NCBI GenBank assembly: GCA_013397115.1 | Contig: VWZW01004385.1 | Coordinates: forward strand, 641,324 to 705,323 | DNA length: 64,000 nt | Source: Edolisoma coerulescens | Lineage: Eukaryota; Chordata; Aves; Passeriformes; Campephagidae | Direction of reading: 5' to 3' | Shown here: piece by piece, positions 13,926 to 26,800 of the stretch | How the letters are laid out: each line of letters begins with the position of its first letter | How positions within the stretch are numbered: the first letter of the stretch is position 1 | The notes under the pieces: model-generated | The model's input: the letters and a program-made list of their open reading frames with translations, nothing else | What the model was told of the DNA's origin: nothing | The model's database searches: none | Program-made: the position numbers and the translations under genes

Positions 13926-13996
13926 CTCTCAAAGAGGCGACATGCTGCCAATCAGCTGATTGGCACTGTCTTGCCTCTGTGTGAGGCAGGGTCTCT
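13924..13996. repeat. Cluster of short inverted repeats with 20-bp perfect palindrome
   Basis: A perfect palindrome TGCCAATCAGCTGATTGGCA occupies 13946-13965 and holds CCAAT-type motifs in both orientations around an E-box-like CAGCTG. On its left is a small hairpin, GCCTCT/AGAGGC, at 13924-13938. On its right is another, TGCCTC/GAGGCA, at about 13972-13988. The cluster follows the hAT-like terminus and may be the internal part of that transposon or an independent structure. Confidence 0.75.
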
Positions 13997-16900
13997 GGGC
14001 TCCTGGGGAATCAGGATCTCAGTAGGAGCTGATGCTTCTCAGAGATGCCTCCTGCACCGACCTTCCTGTGTGCCGTTCTGTAATCTGACCTATTGATGCC
14101 CTAAGTGGGCAGCTCGTAGCTTCTACCCTTAAAAATCTGTCCAGAATTCAAAGCCATATCCCAGCTTGGGCACTGATTCTAGCATGGAGGTAAAGGACCA
14201 AAGGAAAATAGGATTTAACATTCCCTGAAACTTGCAAAGTCATAGGAAATAAAAACTTTCTCAGTTGTGCAAGTTTATTTTTAAGTCTTGAGTTTCTGTC
14301 TAGAAGCGCATGGGCAATTCCAGTGCTTGAACACACACTTTAGACAAAAGAAACACCTAAATTATCCCATATGCACTTGCACTTGCTTCAAATTCACATA
14401 CCTCTTTCACTTTCAGGAGTAGAAAAATATTTTCAATTAGTCAGAGAGTAAATACACATAAATACAACACAGGGATTAGGGTAGAATAGATAATGGAAAG
14501 CAACAGCACATTTCAAAATGAAAGATGCTTGAGAAAACAAACAGCAATTTTCTGAGATTTTTGGCAAGGCATTTTTCTGGGCTTAACTGAGACATAAAAA
14601 CTACCATCCCTACTATTTCATTCAAAAAATTGTAAAAGGGGAGCAGAGTCATCCCACCTCTTTCAGATCTTTAGTGAGTAGCTGTCATGTTTTGAAGGCT
14701 TACAAACTGTGCGCATAACCAGCGGCACTGCTGTCAGCCAGGGAAGCGATACAAGCATGGAACCTCGCTCTCCTCAGTTTTACACTTTCCAGCCAAACTG
14801 AGTAGCAGTGCAACTGATAGAACTGCCACCAGGCCCTCTCTGGGGTATTTAAGAGCAGGGCTGTCTACTTCCCATCCTCCTACTTCCTTTTCCATGCAGG
14901 CTGTTGTTCACATTCCTCTAAGAATAGCAGCGGCTCCAACTTCTATGCCACTGGCAGTACTTCCCTGGCTTTTGTTCAGTAAATAGTCTAATTCTGCTGA
15001 GCTGGTAGCAGCTGAGATTGTTAGTGATATATTGTCCCAGCATTAAACACAGTGTCACCTGGCAGGATGATTGACTGGAGCCTGGATCTTGGCAGAATAG
15101 TGTTTTGCAGTTAGTTTGGCATTTCTTTATTAAGTTCAGGTTAGATTCACTTAAGGAATGCGCTTGCCAGCTATGCCATGTTTTCGACTTTACATCCATC
15201 ATGATGATAAATGGTCTATTTACAAAGATATTCATAATTAAATTCTTACCTTCTTTTCCCAGCCCAACATAAAACACACCTATCATTGTATTCTGTTGAA
15301 GCAAGCCAAATTCCATTAGAAACATTTTCAGACGTCAGCATTGGACCCTTCCCTACTCTGCTCAAGTCCTGAACTTTCTAAAGATGAGTGCCTATTTTTA
15401 GGGATTGACATTGTTAAAAAAATGACAAATTACACAAAACCACCCTTCACTTCCTTCCCTTTTTTCCCCCTCTCTTCTTTGCCTCTGTATTCCTGCAATT
15501 TAGTGATCCATCTAGGAATATATGAATTTTGAGCGTCTGCCTCTATACCTATGCAATTATCAGAACAGAACTGTTATAATGGTAGTGCCTAGGAACCTCA
15601 GCCACCAGTGGATGGTAGCTGCTACATAAACACAGAGAAAAATCATAGTTCCTGCCCCAGGCATTTTGCAAGTTATGAAACAAGAGGCAGCAGTTAGACT
15701 GCGGCGGCATGGAAGCAATGAAATACATTCTCTCAAGATTATTATGCAGTGGTCTCACAGAGACCTATCAAGTTATTTTAGTTATTGAGACGAACTATCA
15801 GTCCAGACAGAGTTTCAACAACTTCATACACCTCACTGTCAAGCTTTGCAGACAACCATTGTTTTCTGGTTTATTGCTTGGGAATGGCTCAACTGTACCA
15901 TTTCACCTCCTGCAGTAATGGACTTCTGTCCAGGGCTGTCACTGCTACTCTGAAAGCTGAGTGTGCAGACTGAGAGACACAGCTGTGCTATGAAGCAGTT
16001 ATGCAGTAAAGAAGTTATTAATCCCTACAAGCATATAAATCACTGTGCCCAAATGCAGTACAGTTTCTCTAGTATATTTTACTCCCCCTCTGAAATATGA
16101 ATTTCTCTTGCTCAACCTCCCTTATGATATCCATAGATTTTTTTTTTTTCTTAAGTACCTGGGGACAGATTCTAAAAAATGCCTTAAAATGTAATTAGAC
16201 GATCACTCTGTAGCATTCAAAACTGCTTACAGAAGTAGTGCTTAAGCACATTTTAAAATTCCAGATGAGCCTCCCTGTGCCTAAATAACTTAGGCACTGA
16301 CCCATCATGCTAAAGACTTTGCTCCAAAATTCCTCCTCTCCCCATACACAGCTCAGTGCTCTGTGACAATAAACCCTTTTTTCCTGGGTTAAATCTGGTA
16401 GCAGCCAAGTTTTCCCTTTAAGTATTTAATTAATCTTATTGCCAAAGTATTCTTCTTGAAACCTTGATAAAGAGCCACTTAGCACTCAGAATTAAAATTT
16501 ATGGGAAGAGAAGCTCGGATGGGATCTGTCTCACCTAATATTACACATCTTAAGCATAGCTGTTAATATCAGATCTAGACTCCACTCATAGTTAGCAGAG
16601 AGAAGAGGGATCTTACAGGACAGAATTAATTTGACACCTCCTAAGTAACTACTAAAGGATTTTGTGAGTTGCATCTCTGTTTTGACCAGAAAGAAAACAG
16701 GTAACTCATTTTGCCACAGCATCTGCTTTGAAGGCAGCTGAAGTTAGGTGAGACGGATTGCACCACTGTGTCTGGAGGTTAAACCAGGATATTGATAGTC
16801 CAGTTCTATGAATTCTTTCCTTCATATCATTGACTCTGAACATAACCACCAGCAAATCATTTAAATTCGCAATGTTTCAGTTTATGTATCTATAAAAAAA

Positions 16901-18387
16901 GGTATATTATAGTGCTATTACATTCTAGATACGCTGCAGAGTCATAGCAAGGCAAAAGTAGCTCTTGAAAGTGTGCTGAGAACCTCAGAGGGAATATATT
17001 AAGTATGTGCAAACCATGTTAAAGAGACTACTAAAGAATGGGGGGAAACCAGCTGACAGGACTTGGAGCAAGAAATAAAAGAGATTAAATTCCACTTGCT
17101 GCCACAAATGTTATGAATAGTCTATCTTACAAATGTTTAGCATGTTACACATGCTCAAGAGAGCTAATATTTCAAGGTGGATTTTCTCCACACCACGAGG
17201 AGAAGTGAAGAACTTGGTTAAATTCTCATCTGGAGTTAAGGAGCATATTCCAGCCAGGAGAGTTGATTGTGCCACTAAGCCTGGCAACACCATAAATGAA
17301 GCTCTTGTTGCAGGGTGCTGATCATCCCAGAATTCTTATTAAAAATGGATGAGTGCATGTGCTTCCAAACATCCAGGACATCAGTTTTTCATTTATTAAT
17401 CCCATGAGCATTGTTCCTGGTGCATTTTTGAAAGCTTTTCGTAAAAATGAAAGGAGGAAAAAAATTGTGGGTTAAGATGCCCATTTGCATGGAATTTTTT
17501 TCCCACCTAAAAGTATCAAAAGTAGGCACATGTTTAACTTGTTGGTCAGGACAACACAGTAAATTTTGGTTCTGGATCTGGAGCTCTCCTGGCCTATGTC
17601 TGGAAGCAAATAGTTAATGTTCCACATGCAGCCAGAGGTGCTGTAAAGGAGGGAGGAATTGAGCACCCAAGGTGATTATAGCTGAAAACATGACTCTAAT
17701 GTAGGGAAATAATTCATATTTAAATAATTGATTATTATCTACAAAGTTATCATTATAATCATGTTTATAATGAATGCATGTTTTACCAATTTGAAATAAC
17801 TAAGTATTCTAATCTTAGCAAGCTTAAAGAAAGTCTGTTAATGAGATAAGGATATTTTCCTTTCTGCATATGCATTAACTGCTCTTTTTTTCAGTTCAGA
17901 AAAGATGCTTGCAAAAGGATTACTCTGGGATGTTTTCTTGCCAATTTACCAGTGTGAGTGCAGGTAGTACCAGGAGATACACTGCTGGGAAAAATCTAGG
18001 TTTTAAATTGTGCCTGCTACTTCAAATTGATATGGTATTTCCCTTCAGTTCATTGTGTCTTTCCATTCAGTTCCACGATATCTTCACTTCCATATTCCAT
18101 CAGTGGCTGAGCGAAATAGCACTCCTGAATATCTGGAAAGCACTTACAACTCAAGGCTGTGGGACACAAGACATCCTCTTTTTTAGTGGGAAAAGATGAT
18201 GCTCTTGTAGGAGCACATCCTTTGAGTTTCCTCAGTTGTTATTTTTCATTCTTCCCAAGCAGAGAACAACCTCCCATTTCAAATGAAACCTGTACTATAA
18301 GTATCAACACCACTTTCACTTAGAAACCCATGCTAATACTGCTAATATGCTAACTTCCACCAAAATTAGTAGAATTCAGGAATTTAA
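13997..18387. other. Gene-free segment, no recognised gene
   Basis: No gene is identifiable. The largest frame is a 135-codon ATG-initiated one on the minus strand (14918-15325) with no family resemblance I know. A TATA-like TATTTAAG lies at 14846-14853. A possible splice-flanked exon (17895-17953) is reported as a finding. AT-rich DNA around 17700-17890 includes a short CATTATAA/TTATAATG hairpin at 17751-17772. Confidence 0.5.
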
Positions 18388-18876
18388 ATCATAGAATCAT
18401 AGAACAGTTTGGGTTGGAGGCGGCCTTGAACATGATGTAATTCCAAATACCTTGCCATGGACACCTTCCACTAGACCAGGTTACTCAGAGCCCCGTCCAA
18501 CCTGGCCTTGAACTCTTCCAGGGATGGGGCATCCACAGCTTCTCTGGGCAGCCTGTGCCAGGGCTTCACCACACTCATAGTAAAGAATTTCTTCCTAACA
18601 TCCAATCTAAACCTACTCTCTGCTAGCTACAAGTCATCCCCCTTTGTCCTTTCACTACAGGTCCTTGCAAAAAGTCCTTCTCCAGATTTCTTGCAGCCCC
18701 TTTAGGGTCTTCCTGGAGCCTTCCATTGCCAGGCTGAACAACTCCAACTCTCTCAGCCTGTCCCCTTGGAGAGGTACCCTCAGTCCTGTGATCAGCTTAG
18801 TCGCTCTTCTCTGGACTTGCTCCAGCAGACCTACATCCTTCTTATTTTGGGGGCCCCAAAGATGGATGCAATCTTA
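18388..18876 (-). mobile_element. CR1 LINE fragment, 3' end with partial ORF2
   Basis: CR1 in reverse orientation. The left edge carries the reverse complement of the terminal octamers (ATCATAGAATCATAGAAC), followed by the GTTTGGGTTGGAGG tail. Towards the right come landmarks of the 3' end of the reverse-transcriptase ORF in reverse complement: the 'aactcttccagggatggggc' region, 'ttcttcctaacatccaatct' and 'ctctggacttgctccagca'. It ends near 'ggggccccaaagatggatgca'. The copy is 5'-truncated, as is usual for CR1, and its reading frame is broken, so it is not functional. Confidence 0.93.
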
Positions 18877-20740
18877 AACCTCCTTAAGGACTGGGCATTT
18901 AGTCTAATATAATGAATTGTAAAGGTATTTTACTTTGAAACCAACTGGCAAATACGGTCACCGGAGAACATTCCTGCTTATTTTACAAAGCAAGCCTCAC
19001 ATATTCCACATTTTACAGAGGGCTGGTGAATCACTGATGGCCCACTTAAGGTGATCAGCTTTGACACAAGGCAGGCACCTTCCCCGTGTGCAAACCTCAC
19101 AGCTGTGGTCAACAGATGGATTCAAATTCAACATATCTGTTTTGGAAAGATGAAAGACTGGCAACAGGTATTTTGCTGGTGGTGTATTCAGGACCTCTTC
19201 ATCTGCTTCCCTAATAGTGCATGGAATTGATCCTCTTCATGTTAGCAAAAGGCACTGGCTTTTCCCATTCCAGATCAAAAGGAGAGCATTGTGAAACAAA
19301 GATCACCCTTTAGGTTACTACTTGTCCAATTAGATGGACTGTGATGGATTTTCTGTGGTGTAATTTGAAGAATTCAATGATAGGAATGAACAGAATTTTG
19401 AAGTATTTAAAAACTAGATAAAAATACTCTTTTGCCGAGTTTTGCAAGATATTCACAACTCTAAGTGCCACCTTTTTTGCCACATGGCAAAACACTGATT
19501 ACCAGTAATAGATTGATCCTTTAGGAAAAGAACAAGTCTTCCAGTTACAGTACTGCCATTGTTGAGAGACAAGTTCCCCTGATAATCATAATCAGCACTT
19601 GATATTCCAATTAATCCTTTCTTCAGAAGTTTGTAAACTAAAACAGTACTTCTACTTTTCCTAGTCACACTGCATCTCCTTTGTGTATTTTAGCTCAAAG
19701 CAGGACTCTAGACTAAACTTGTATTTGTCAAAATACCAGGACCTAAGCTCTGGCTGCAGGTTACACATTGCATGAGTAATTGCATGTTTGCACGAGAGAG
19801 AAATGGAAAAGCAATGGGAAGTAATTTCCAGTATCACAGCCATCCTGCTTCTCCTTGTGTCCTTCCTCCCTTATTTTATGAGCTCCTGCAAAGCGGAAGT
19901 CTGGGAACAGGTCTTCTCAAGAAGCAGAGCTGCTCTGGAGTCCAGAAATACTGGAAACAAAACAAAAGTCCTGGAGTCTTATAAACAACATGCAGTCTCC
20001 GTGGACTTTCATCCACTTGGAATGATTATTTTAACAGCATCCAAAAGGGCAGTGCATATCCTGATATGAGCTCCAGTAGTAGGGATTATGCCTTTGCCTC
20101 CACAGTGAGCAGATGGAGAAGCAGTACCCTTCAGTGAGGTCTGTGGAGACAAGGAGAAGACATGCACCAGACATGTCTCAGGCTCCCAGCCAATCCTTCT
20201 TCCAGCTTGGTTGAGAAGTCAGCTACCCTGTGCTTCCCTTCAGTTCAGTTATAAACTTCTCCAACCATTTAGTTCGTACAGAGCATAAAACAGCTGCTAA
20301 CGTGAAGAGCAGTACAATATCAGTGTCCTGCAGTCTCAGCCCAAATACCTCTGAGTGACTTTTAATAGTCATCCCATCCCTTTTCCTAAATACTAATGGT
20401 CACCTTCAAATACCCTTAAAATTGTCTTTGAAAATGAGTTCACATTGCTGCCATTATTACATCAGAAGATCTACCCAATTTCAGGTTTTCTGTGTTTATT
20501 AATTAAAAGGTGACCAAAAATGACATTATCAAAGTCTGCATTAAATTGCTCTCTTTTTTTATGATGGCCAAAGGTCCCTAAATAGAATTGAAGAGGCCAC
20601 TTGTTACAATATCATTATTATTTTTTCAGCAGACACCACTTTGTCATCATAGACTAGATTCAAAGCTAGAGGCCACAGACAAACACACAGAAGAATAGCT
20701 GGCTTTTTTCTTTTTCAAATTATTGATATGTAAGAGACAG

Positions 20741-21060
20741 GACAGTAATTGTTTAATCACTGGCACATTGCTTTAAATCTCATTCTCAGTGCACGCAGAG
20801 AAAACAAAAATGGAGGGAAAGTGCACTGAGGCATTCGAGTTGATTGATGGCAGGTCAGTGGCCAATGCACAATAGATAGAAAATGTAGCAGATCAAGAGC
20901 ATCACATTCGAAAAGCATTATATGAAGTTGATCTCAACCAGAGAGATGGTTAATACTGTAAAAAGGTGGAAATACCAGCCAGCGTGCAATATCGTGCAAT
21001 GGATTGCATCGAGAAAGGAAAGGTAGGAAATTGAGAATGGCATATATTTTTCCTACTCTT
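20741..21060. promoter_or_regulatory. Candidate conserved noncoding element
   Basis: Moderately GC-balanced unique sequence with CpG retained at several places and no repeat character. At 20981-21011 the word CGTGCAAT occurs twice, 12 bases apart, and ATTGCAT follows in inverse orientation. These are C/EBP-like or octamer-like half-sites. The call is based on texture and motif clustering only. No target gene is visible. Confidence 0.25.
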
Positions 21061-21859
21061 TAGAGCACTCACTTTGAAGCAATATTTGCCTATTTTAATA
21101 AATGTTATGCTCCAGAAGTTGACCCTTTCAATTAAAAAAAAGTGGCAGTGTTACTCAGGAGAAGCAGTCCCTGTGACCTCAACGGGGGCAGGCAAGACGT
21201 CCTGATTTCCAGCTAAATTCCTGTACATCCTAGCAGCACAGCCCAAGTTCATTGACACAGCAGATAACTCTTTACATAGCTAATAGTTTGTACCTACTTT
21301 GCATGCACAGCACTCTACTCTGGACAATCCACTTGGTCCCAAAGAAAAGGCAGGAGGAAAGTCTTTGTGGTTATTACACTCTCCGAGGTTTCCCAACCAC
21401 TTCACGCAATTCGCTCTGTGAGCATTTAACATGCCTCTCTTATTCCTGTGATATGCATTAGATTTTTAACGTAAATATTTAATGTTTGCAGATCACTGGA
21501 GACCATGCAGCTGAACAGATTATAAAACATTGTAAAGTTTAAAGCAACACATAGCAGAGTAGTAGCCAGCACTCCGGGAGGTTTATGAGGATAAGAAGCC
21601 CCTGGTTTTCTGATTGCCCTCACTGGAGTTCTGTGTCAGAGTAGCATGAAAGAGCAATTAAAAAGTATTTAAAATGTACTATTAGGTTCTGGTTTGAATG
21701 GGTACTAGAGGAGAAAGTCACTGTCAACAGCTGGAGAGTTAGCAACTGACAGAAGAATCAACAGAATTCTGCAAAACCTCTGGAAGTGCAGCTGGAATCG
21801 GGAGCTGTTCAAGCTAACTGCGGGAATTTGGGGGATAAATCTTTTACATCTTTTTTTTT

Positions 21860-22420
21860 TTTTAATGATGTAAGGTGTTACTGCTGAGGGCTACAGTCCC
21901 AGCTACTTTTTATATCCACGTGAAGCTCTGTGGGCTGCCAGGACTCGAGCACTTTTTCAATACTCAGATCTGAGAACTCACGTTAGAAGGGAGCCACAGT
22001 CTTTCATGCATGTATGAAATGTGAGCTAAGAAGTTCCTTCACATTAAAGTTCCTGTGAATCTGTTAATGTAGATGGAACCAATTTGGCTACTTACCAAAA
22101 TGGTATCAGAATCTGCCCTTTGATTGCCAGGCAGAAAAGATCAGGCAGCTCATTGACTGATCAAGTGATTTGTTATGACCTAATTGTATATTTAGATGTA
22201 AATGTTGCCTTTGGATTTGCCTGTAAGAGCACAATTTGACCCTTTCCTTTTTTTTCCAGCTGAAATGAAATTATGCCTAAGTAACACATCAAAAGAGGTA
22301 GGAATTTGCAGTTGGCACCATTTAAGGATTTGTATTATCTATTGATATTACATTAATTAGACATTCCCCCATTAAAATGATTCAAATATTTTTTTTCAGG
22401 ACTGAGAAAAAGAAACATGG
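21860..22420. promoter_or_regulatory. Candidate conserved noncoding element with splice-like signals
   Basis: A unique, non-repetitive stretch rich in homeodomain-type ATTA and TAAT cores with several GATTGCC/TTGATTG words. It also contains a strong polypyrimidine-AG acceptor at 22259 followed by a GTAGGA donor at 22298. It could be an enhancer, a noncoding-RNA exon region, or neither. Alignment to other birds would settle it. Confidence 0.25.
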
Positions 22421-23805
22421 CTTGTATTAGAAATTAAGATGTGACGTAGCATTCAGCTGCAGCTTTTGCTCTTTTCTTGAAACTAGCTTGCACAAATGAC
22501 AGGACTAGGAGAAAGCTTGGCTAAGAATACTTCTAGATCAGGGAAATGTACCAAAGCAATACATCACTATTCTGAGTAGTGATTTCAATAGGATGGTTGC
22601 TTGTTTGCAACATTCAGCAAATTATATTCAGGATTGGGCCTGACAAACCTGATTTGTCCAAGGGACTAAATGGGTCAAGGAATGAATCATACTGAGAGCT
22701 ACCTACGTAAGTATATCAGAAATCCATCAAAAAATCAGAGCATTTCTGTAATACAGCGTGGCTGAACTTTGCTGCTGAGTGTGGTATGACAGCTCTGTGA
22801 ATGGACAGAGAATTTCAGTCCCTGGAGCTCAATTCATTGGCCTGTACAAGCATTAATGTTATTTGTTTGAAGCAGAGGAAGACTATTTCACAAGTAGTAT
22901 TTGCCCCATTTACAATATGATAGAATATACCACATTTGTATATTTTAGTTAGATACCTGGCTATTAACAGGGAACATTTACAATTAAAAATACATTATCC
23001 TCGCCTAAAAAGTTCAGATTTAACAAGTGAAGACTGTTTACAAGTTGCCTGGAAGTTTAAGAGCCTCAGAAAATTATCACAGATCACTAACATGTTATCT
23101 TCTATGATGGCTATGTTTTTATAAATTTATGGGTTTTTTAGGAGCACCAGGTCCAGGCTACAAGTTGCAGCTTTACTCCCCAGACACACTGGTTTTCTTT
23201 TCAACCGAAACTGCAGGGAAAGTAAACACTGTCAAATCAGCCAGTGTTCTGAACAGCCATCATGACAACTTCATCTTAGTATGTCAACATACCAAGTGTT
23301 TCTCCTAGACACCTCCAGGGGCCAGATCCAATGACCCCAGAGCCAGAGTAACTTCCAGTGCTGGAAGCAGGTCTTCCTGCTGGCTAGATAAGAATAGCTA
23401 CAAAATGGATGTTCCTTAGAGAAAACAAGGGAGACAGAAAGAACCAGTGAAAGAGGAAGAAGACTTGACATGCAGAGGGGGATGCTGCAAGAACTCAAAA
23501 TGGAAATGCAGAAGGAAAGAGGTTAAAGCAAACCATGGGACGTGTTGATAGCAAGGAAGGACAAGACAAGAATCTGAGCTGTGAGTGACTGAGTTTATAC
23601 CAAAATTCTTCAAATTTTCAGTCTCTTATTTTATCCAGCCTCATAAATACACATGGATTGCTCTGCCATTCTCCTGCCAGACAGAAGACTGACTTTTCCC
23701 AAAGAGATCCCCTACACTACATCCAGAGGCATGGAGGCCACCTAAGATGTTCTGCTTCAAGCCTAACACTCTGAGCAGTTTCTTTTCATGTCAGCAGAGT
23801 TTGCC

Positions 23806-23826
23806 TTTTTTTTTTTTTTTTTTTTT
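23806..23826. repeat. Poly-T run (21 T)
   Basis: Twenty-one consecutive T on the plus strand. No recognisable retrogene lies next to it on either strand, so it is treated as a simple repeat and not a reversed poly-A tail. Confidence 0.9.
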
Positions 23827-26800
23827 GGTCACACTATTAGATTTCTGCAGCTGCTCTGTTGCAATGTGCCATCCACTGTGGACCATAGGTGGTACAGAGG
23901 AAGGAGGGGAAGACGCCAGAAAGGAGCCAGGTAAAACTATCACCCTTTTCCAGATGCTTATTTAGAGATAGAACACTGGGTAGCTGCATTCATTCCAAGC
24001 CCAGGAAGCCACGAGCAGCCAAATTTTGCCAATAAACACCACTGCAATAAATTTTTTGAAGTGCAACAGATCTGGAAAAGCCTGAATGATCAGAAAGCAT
24101 TTTTGGTTTTTTATTTGTTAGACCCAAGGAGACAAGCTGTTATTTTATTGCTCTGTGTAGATGCTCCTACTTTGATGGACAAAATGTCTAGCACAATTGG
24201 ACCACAAAGTGACATAAATTCCAACACAACAAAAATATATCCATTACCTATGGTATGTCTGGAATCAATCTCTGTGAGGGATGATTATGGTATTGACCTG
24301 AGATCTGTCAGTACATTTTCCTCTGAGAAGTTCCTAGTGCTTGTAGACAGAACCCCTCTGGGAGTTATCTTTCATGTACTCCAATATGAACTGAAGACTA
24401 AAAACTTGCCTCATGTGCATGCTTTTCATAGCCAGATTAAAACAATTAATGTCTATTGAATCAGTAGCTCAATACAAGTTGTGCTAAAAGCATAAAGGAA
24501 ATGAACATATATGGTACAAGGAATCTATGTCACCAAGTCCTCAGCCAGAGGCACTAAGCAAGTCACTCCATAATATAAACTTTCTCACCTCAGTGCTCCA
24601 TATAGCTGGACAAACTTCAGTAAATACCTGCATAAATTTGGTAATTAGGATGGCAGCAGAAAGGAAACAAAAGATGAACAGGGTATAGTCAACAACAGGA
24701 AACCCTTAGTGCCTAATGCATTGTAGCTTGTATTTATTGCAAAGACCCTCACATTCACCTGGAATTAATATAAGCAGATCTTTTTTTTCAGATTATCATT
24801 CGGTCTTTGGGGAAGATGCATCCAGTTTGAGTGCAGTAATTGCAAGTGGATTAACCACCCGGAATTGCCTGCAAAGATCACATCATCACCCAGCCCCAAA
24901 AAACCCATCCAAAGCTAAAGAATTAATTCATGTACAACACCAGTGTTCTGCCAAAGGGAAAAAAAACCCTACAGAACACAAACCTTTTCATGTAGCCCTG
25001 TGTGATGTAGGTGGAAGAATCATTCTCTTTACCCCCTGGACACTAACCAAAATAAAGTCAGGAATTTTAGTATACTGCTAACTAATAGGATTAAACGAGG
25101 TACATGAAATTTGAGAATGTCTCCCGACACTTAAGGCTCTTTCGGCAGTTTGTTCATCAAGACAGGAGTGAAACCATATTATGAGAAGCAATATAACAAG
25201 CTAAACACCATAGCCCTGGGCCTTCATGCAATCAGACTATATCATACCATTTTCTCATACACTCAGGAAAACAGAGATCAGCTGAACAGGCCACAACAAA
25301 GTACTCAAAAGAAATGCATGCGCTGCTTCAGTCTTTAAGGAGCCAGAATCCCAGCTTTCCTTGAACATAAAAACATAAAAGGGAAATTCAAAGTGAGTTC
25401 CTCTGCTTGTGACACTCATTGTTGCTGGGGTGGCTGGGACCTCGCCCTCAAGAGCTGTATGAAAAAATCCTTCTCTGTCCAGGATCCTCATCACTTTTAT
25501 CACAGAGATGGAGAGCCAGAGAGAGGAGAAGCTCACAGACAGGAGATGGCAAAGCTCCGCCAGGAATCCCTGCACTGTATGCCCTGTCAGAATAGGGCTG
25601 AGCATGTGTTAGAATCCCAAAGACACCTGGTTATGCCAGATTTAGATTGCTTTCAGACCTTGTGATAGTGTGCCCCTGTGGCTGATCCCATGACACAGCT
25701 CAGGCTTGGAAGCCACTCTTCTGTTTTTTAAGAATCAGTGGTTACCCAGCCTTACCCGGGGGAGAAGCATTTGAAGAACACCAAGTTCCTTTGTATTTGC
25801 ATTTTTAAAAACACTTCAAGTTTGTCTCAGAAGTTTTTTAAATTAAAACACTAGTCACAGAGACTAGAACTGTTCACAATGAGCATAAAACTCTTATATA
25901 CAAAGATGACTTTTACCTGGCATTCTGCAGCAATTCCAAGTTTTAGTGTCATAAGAGTTTAAAGGATGGGACATGGATTGCACATTACAATGTCTGATGC
26001 ATTAAAAAGGGGTTTTCCAGTCATTTTACAGTACATCTGCAGTCAAGCTGGGACTATCACTCCATCAAATTGTAATAAATAAATATTTTGCATGCTTATA
26101 AGAATCCATAAACGAAGTCAAATATGCACTTCTCCATAAGAATTCACAGAATTTTTCAAGTGTCAGTTGATTAACCAAAGAAAATTGCAGAAAGGGACAC
26201 AAATGTTCCCATATCTACTCTGTAGTGGAGTAAAGTGAGGTGAAACCCCAGCAGAGGGTGGGTCTCTTGACTACCAGGAGTACTGAATGGGAGTCCTCAG
26301 CCAAGAGCTCACCCTGGCTCTGCTACAGGGCTTGCTCCTGCCCCAGCACTCTCACTGAAGATCCTACAAAGCACTTACTCATATTTAATCATGGAAGTAC
26401 TCTGGACCTTGCAAGATCAAGCCTCAATGAAATATTTAAGAGATGTGCATCCAAAAACAAAGGTAACTGACATCAGGAATAGCCAGGGAGTCTAACAAAT
26501 TGCTTTAAAAGAAAGGAAATCTGCATAATGATATTAAGGAGAAAAAAACAGCAAACCTTCTAGGAGAAAATAATTCAAATATCTTATATTTGAATCTGAT
26601 AAGGTAGTAAAACCCTGAAATTATGTATAATAAACATCACTGCAACAGATGTGGGGACAGCCAAAGCAATCAAACGAAAACTCAGGTTGCACTGGGAAGC
26701 ACTGAGGTAACTTCAGCTATAGCAGCACAAAGGTTGTTCCTATTTACCAAGTCCCATATAAATCTCATCAAGCTAATGTTAATTTCAAGAGTGTTTTAGC

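Noticed and set aside
19986..20069. WD40-like wording at the end of the 88-codon frame
   Set aside because: Only a few residues fit a WD repeat, with no further repeats or Trp-Asp pair. Chance resemblance.
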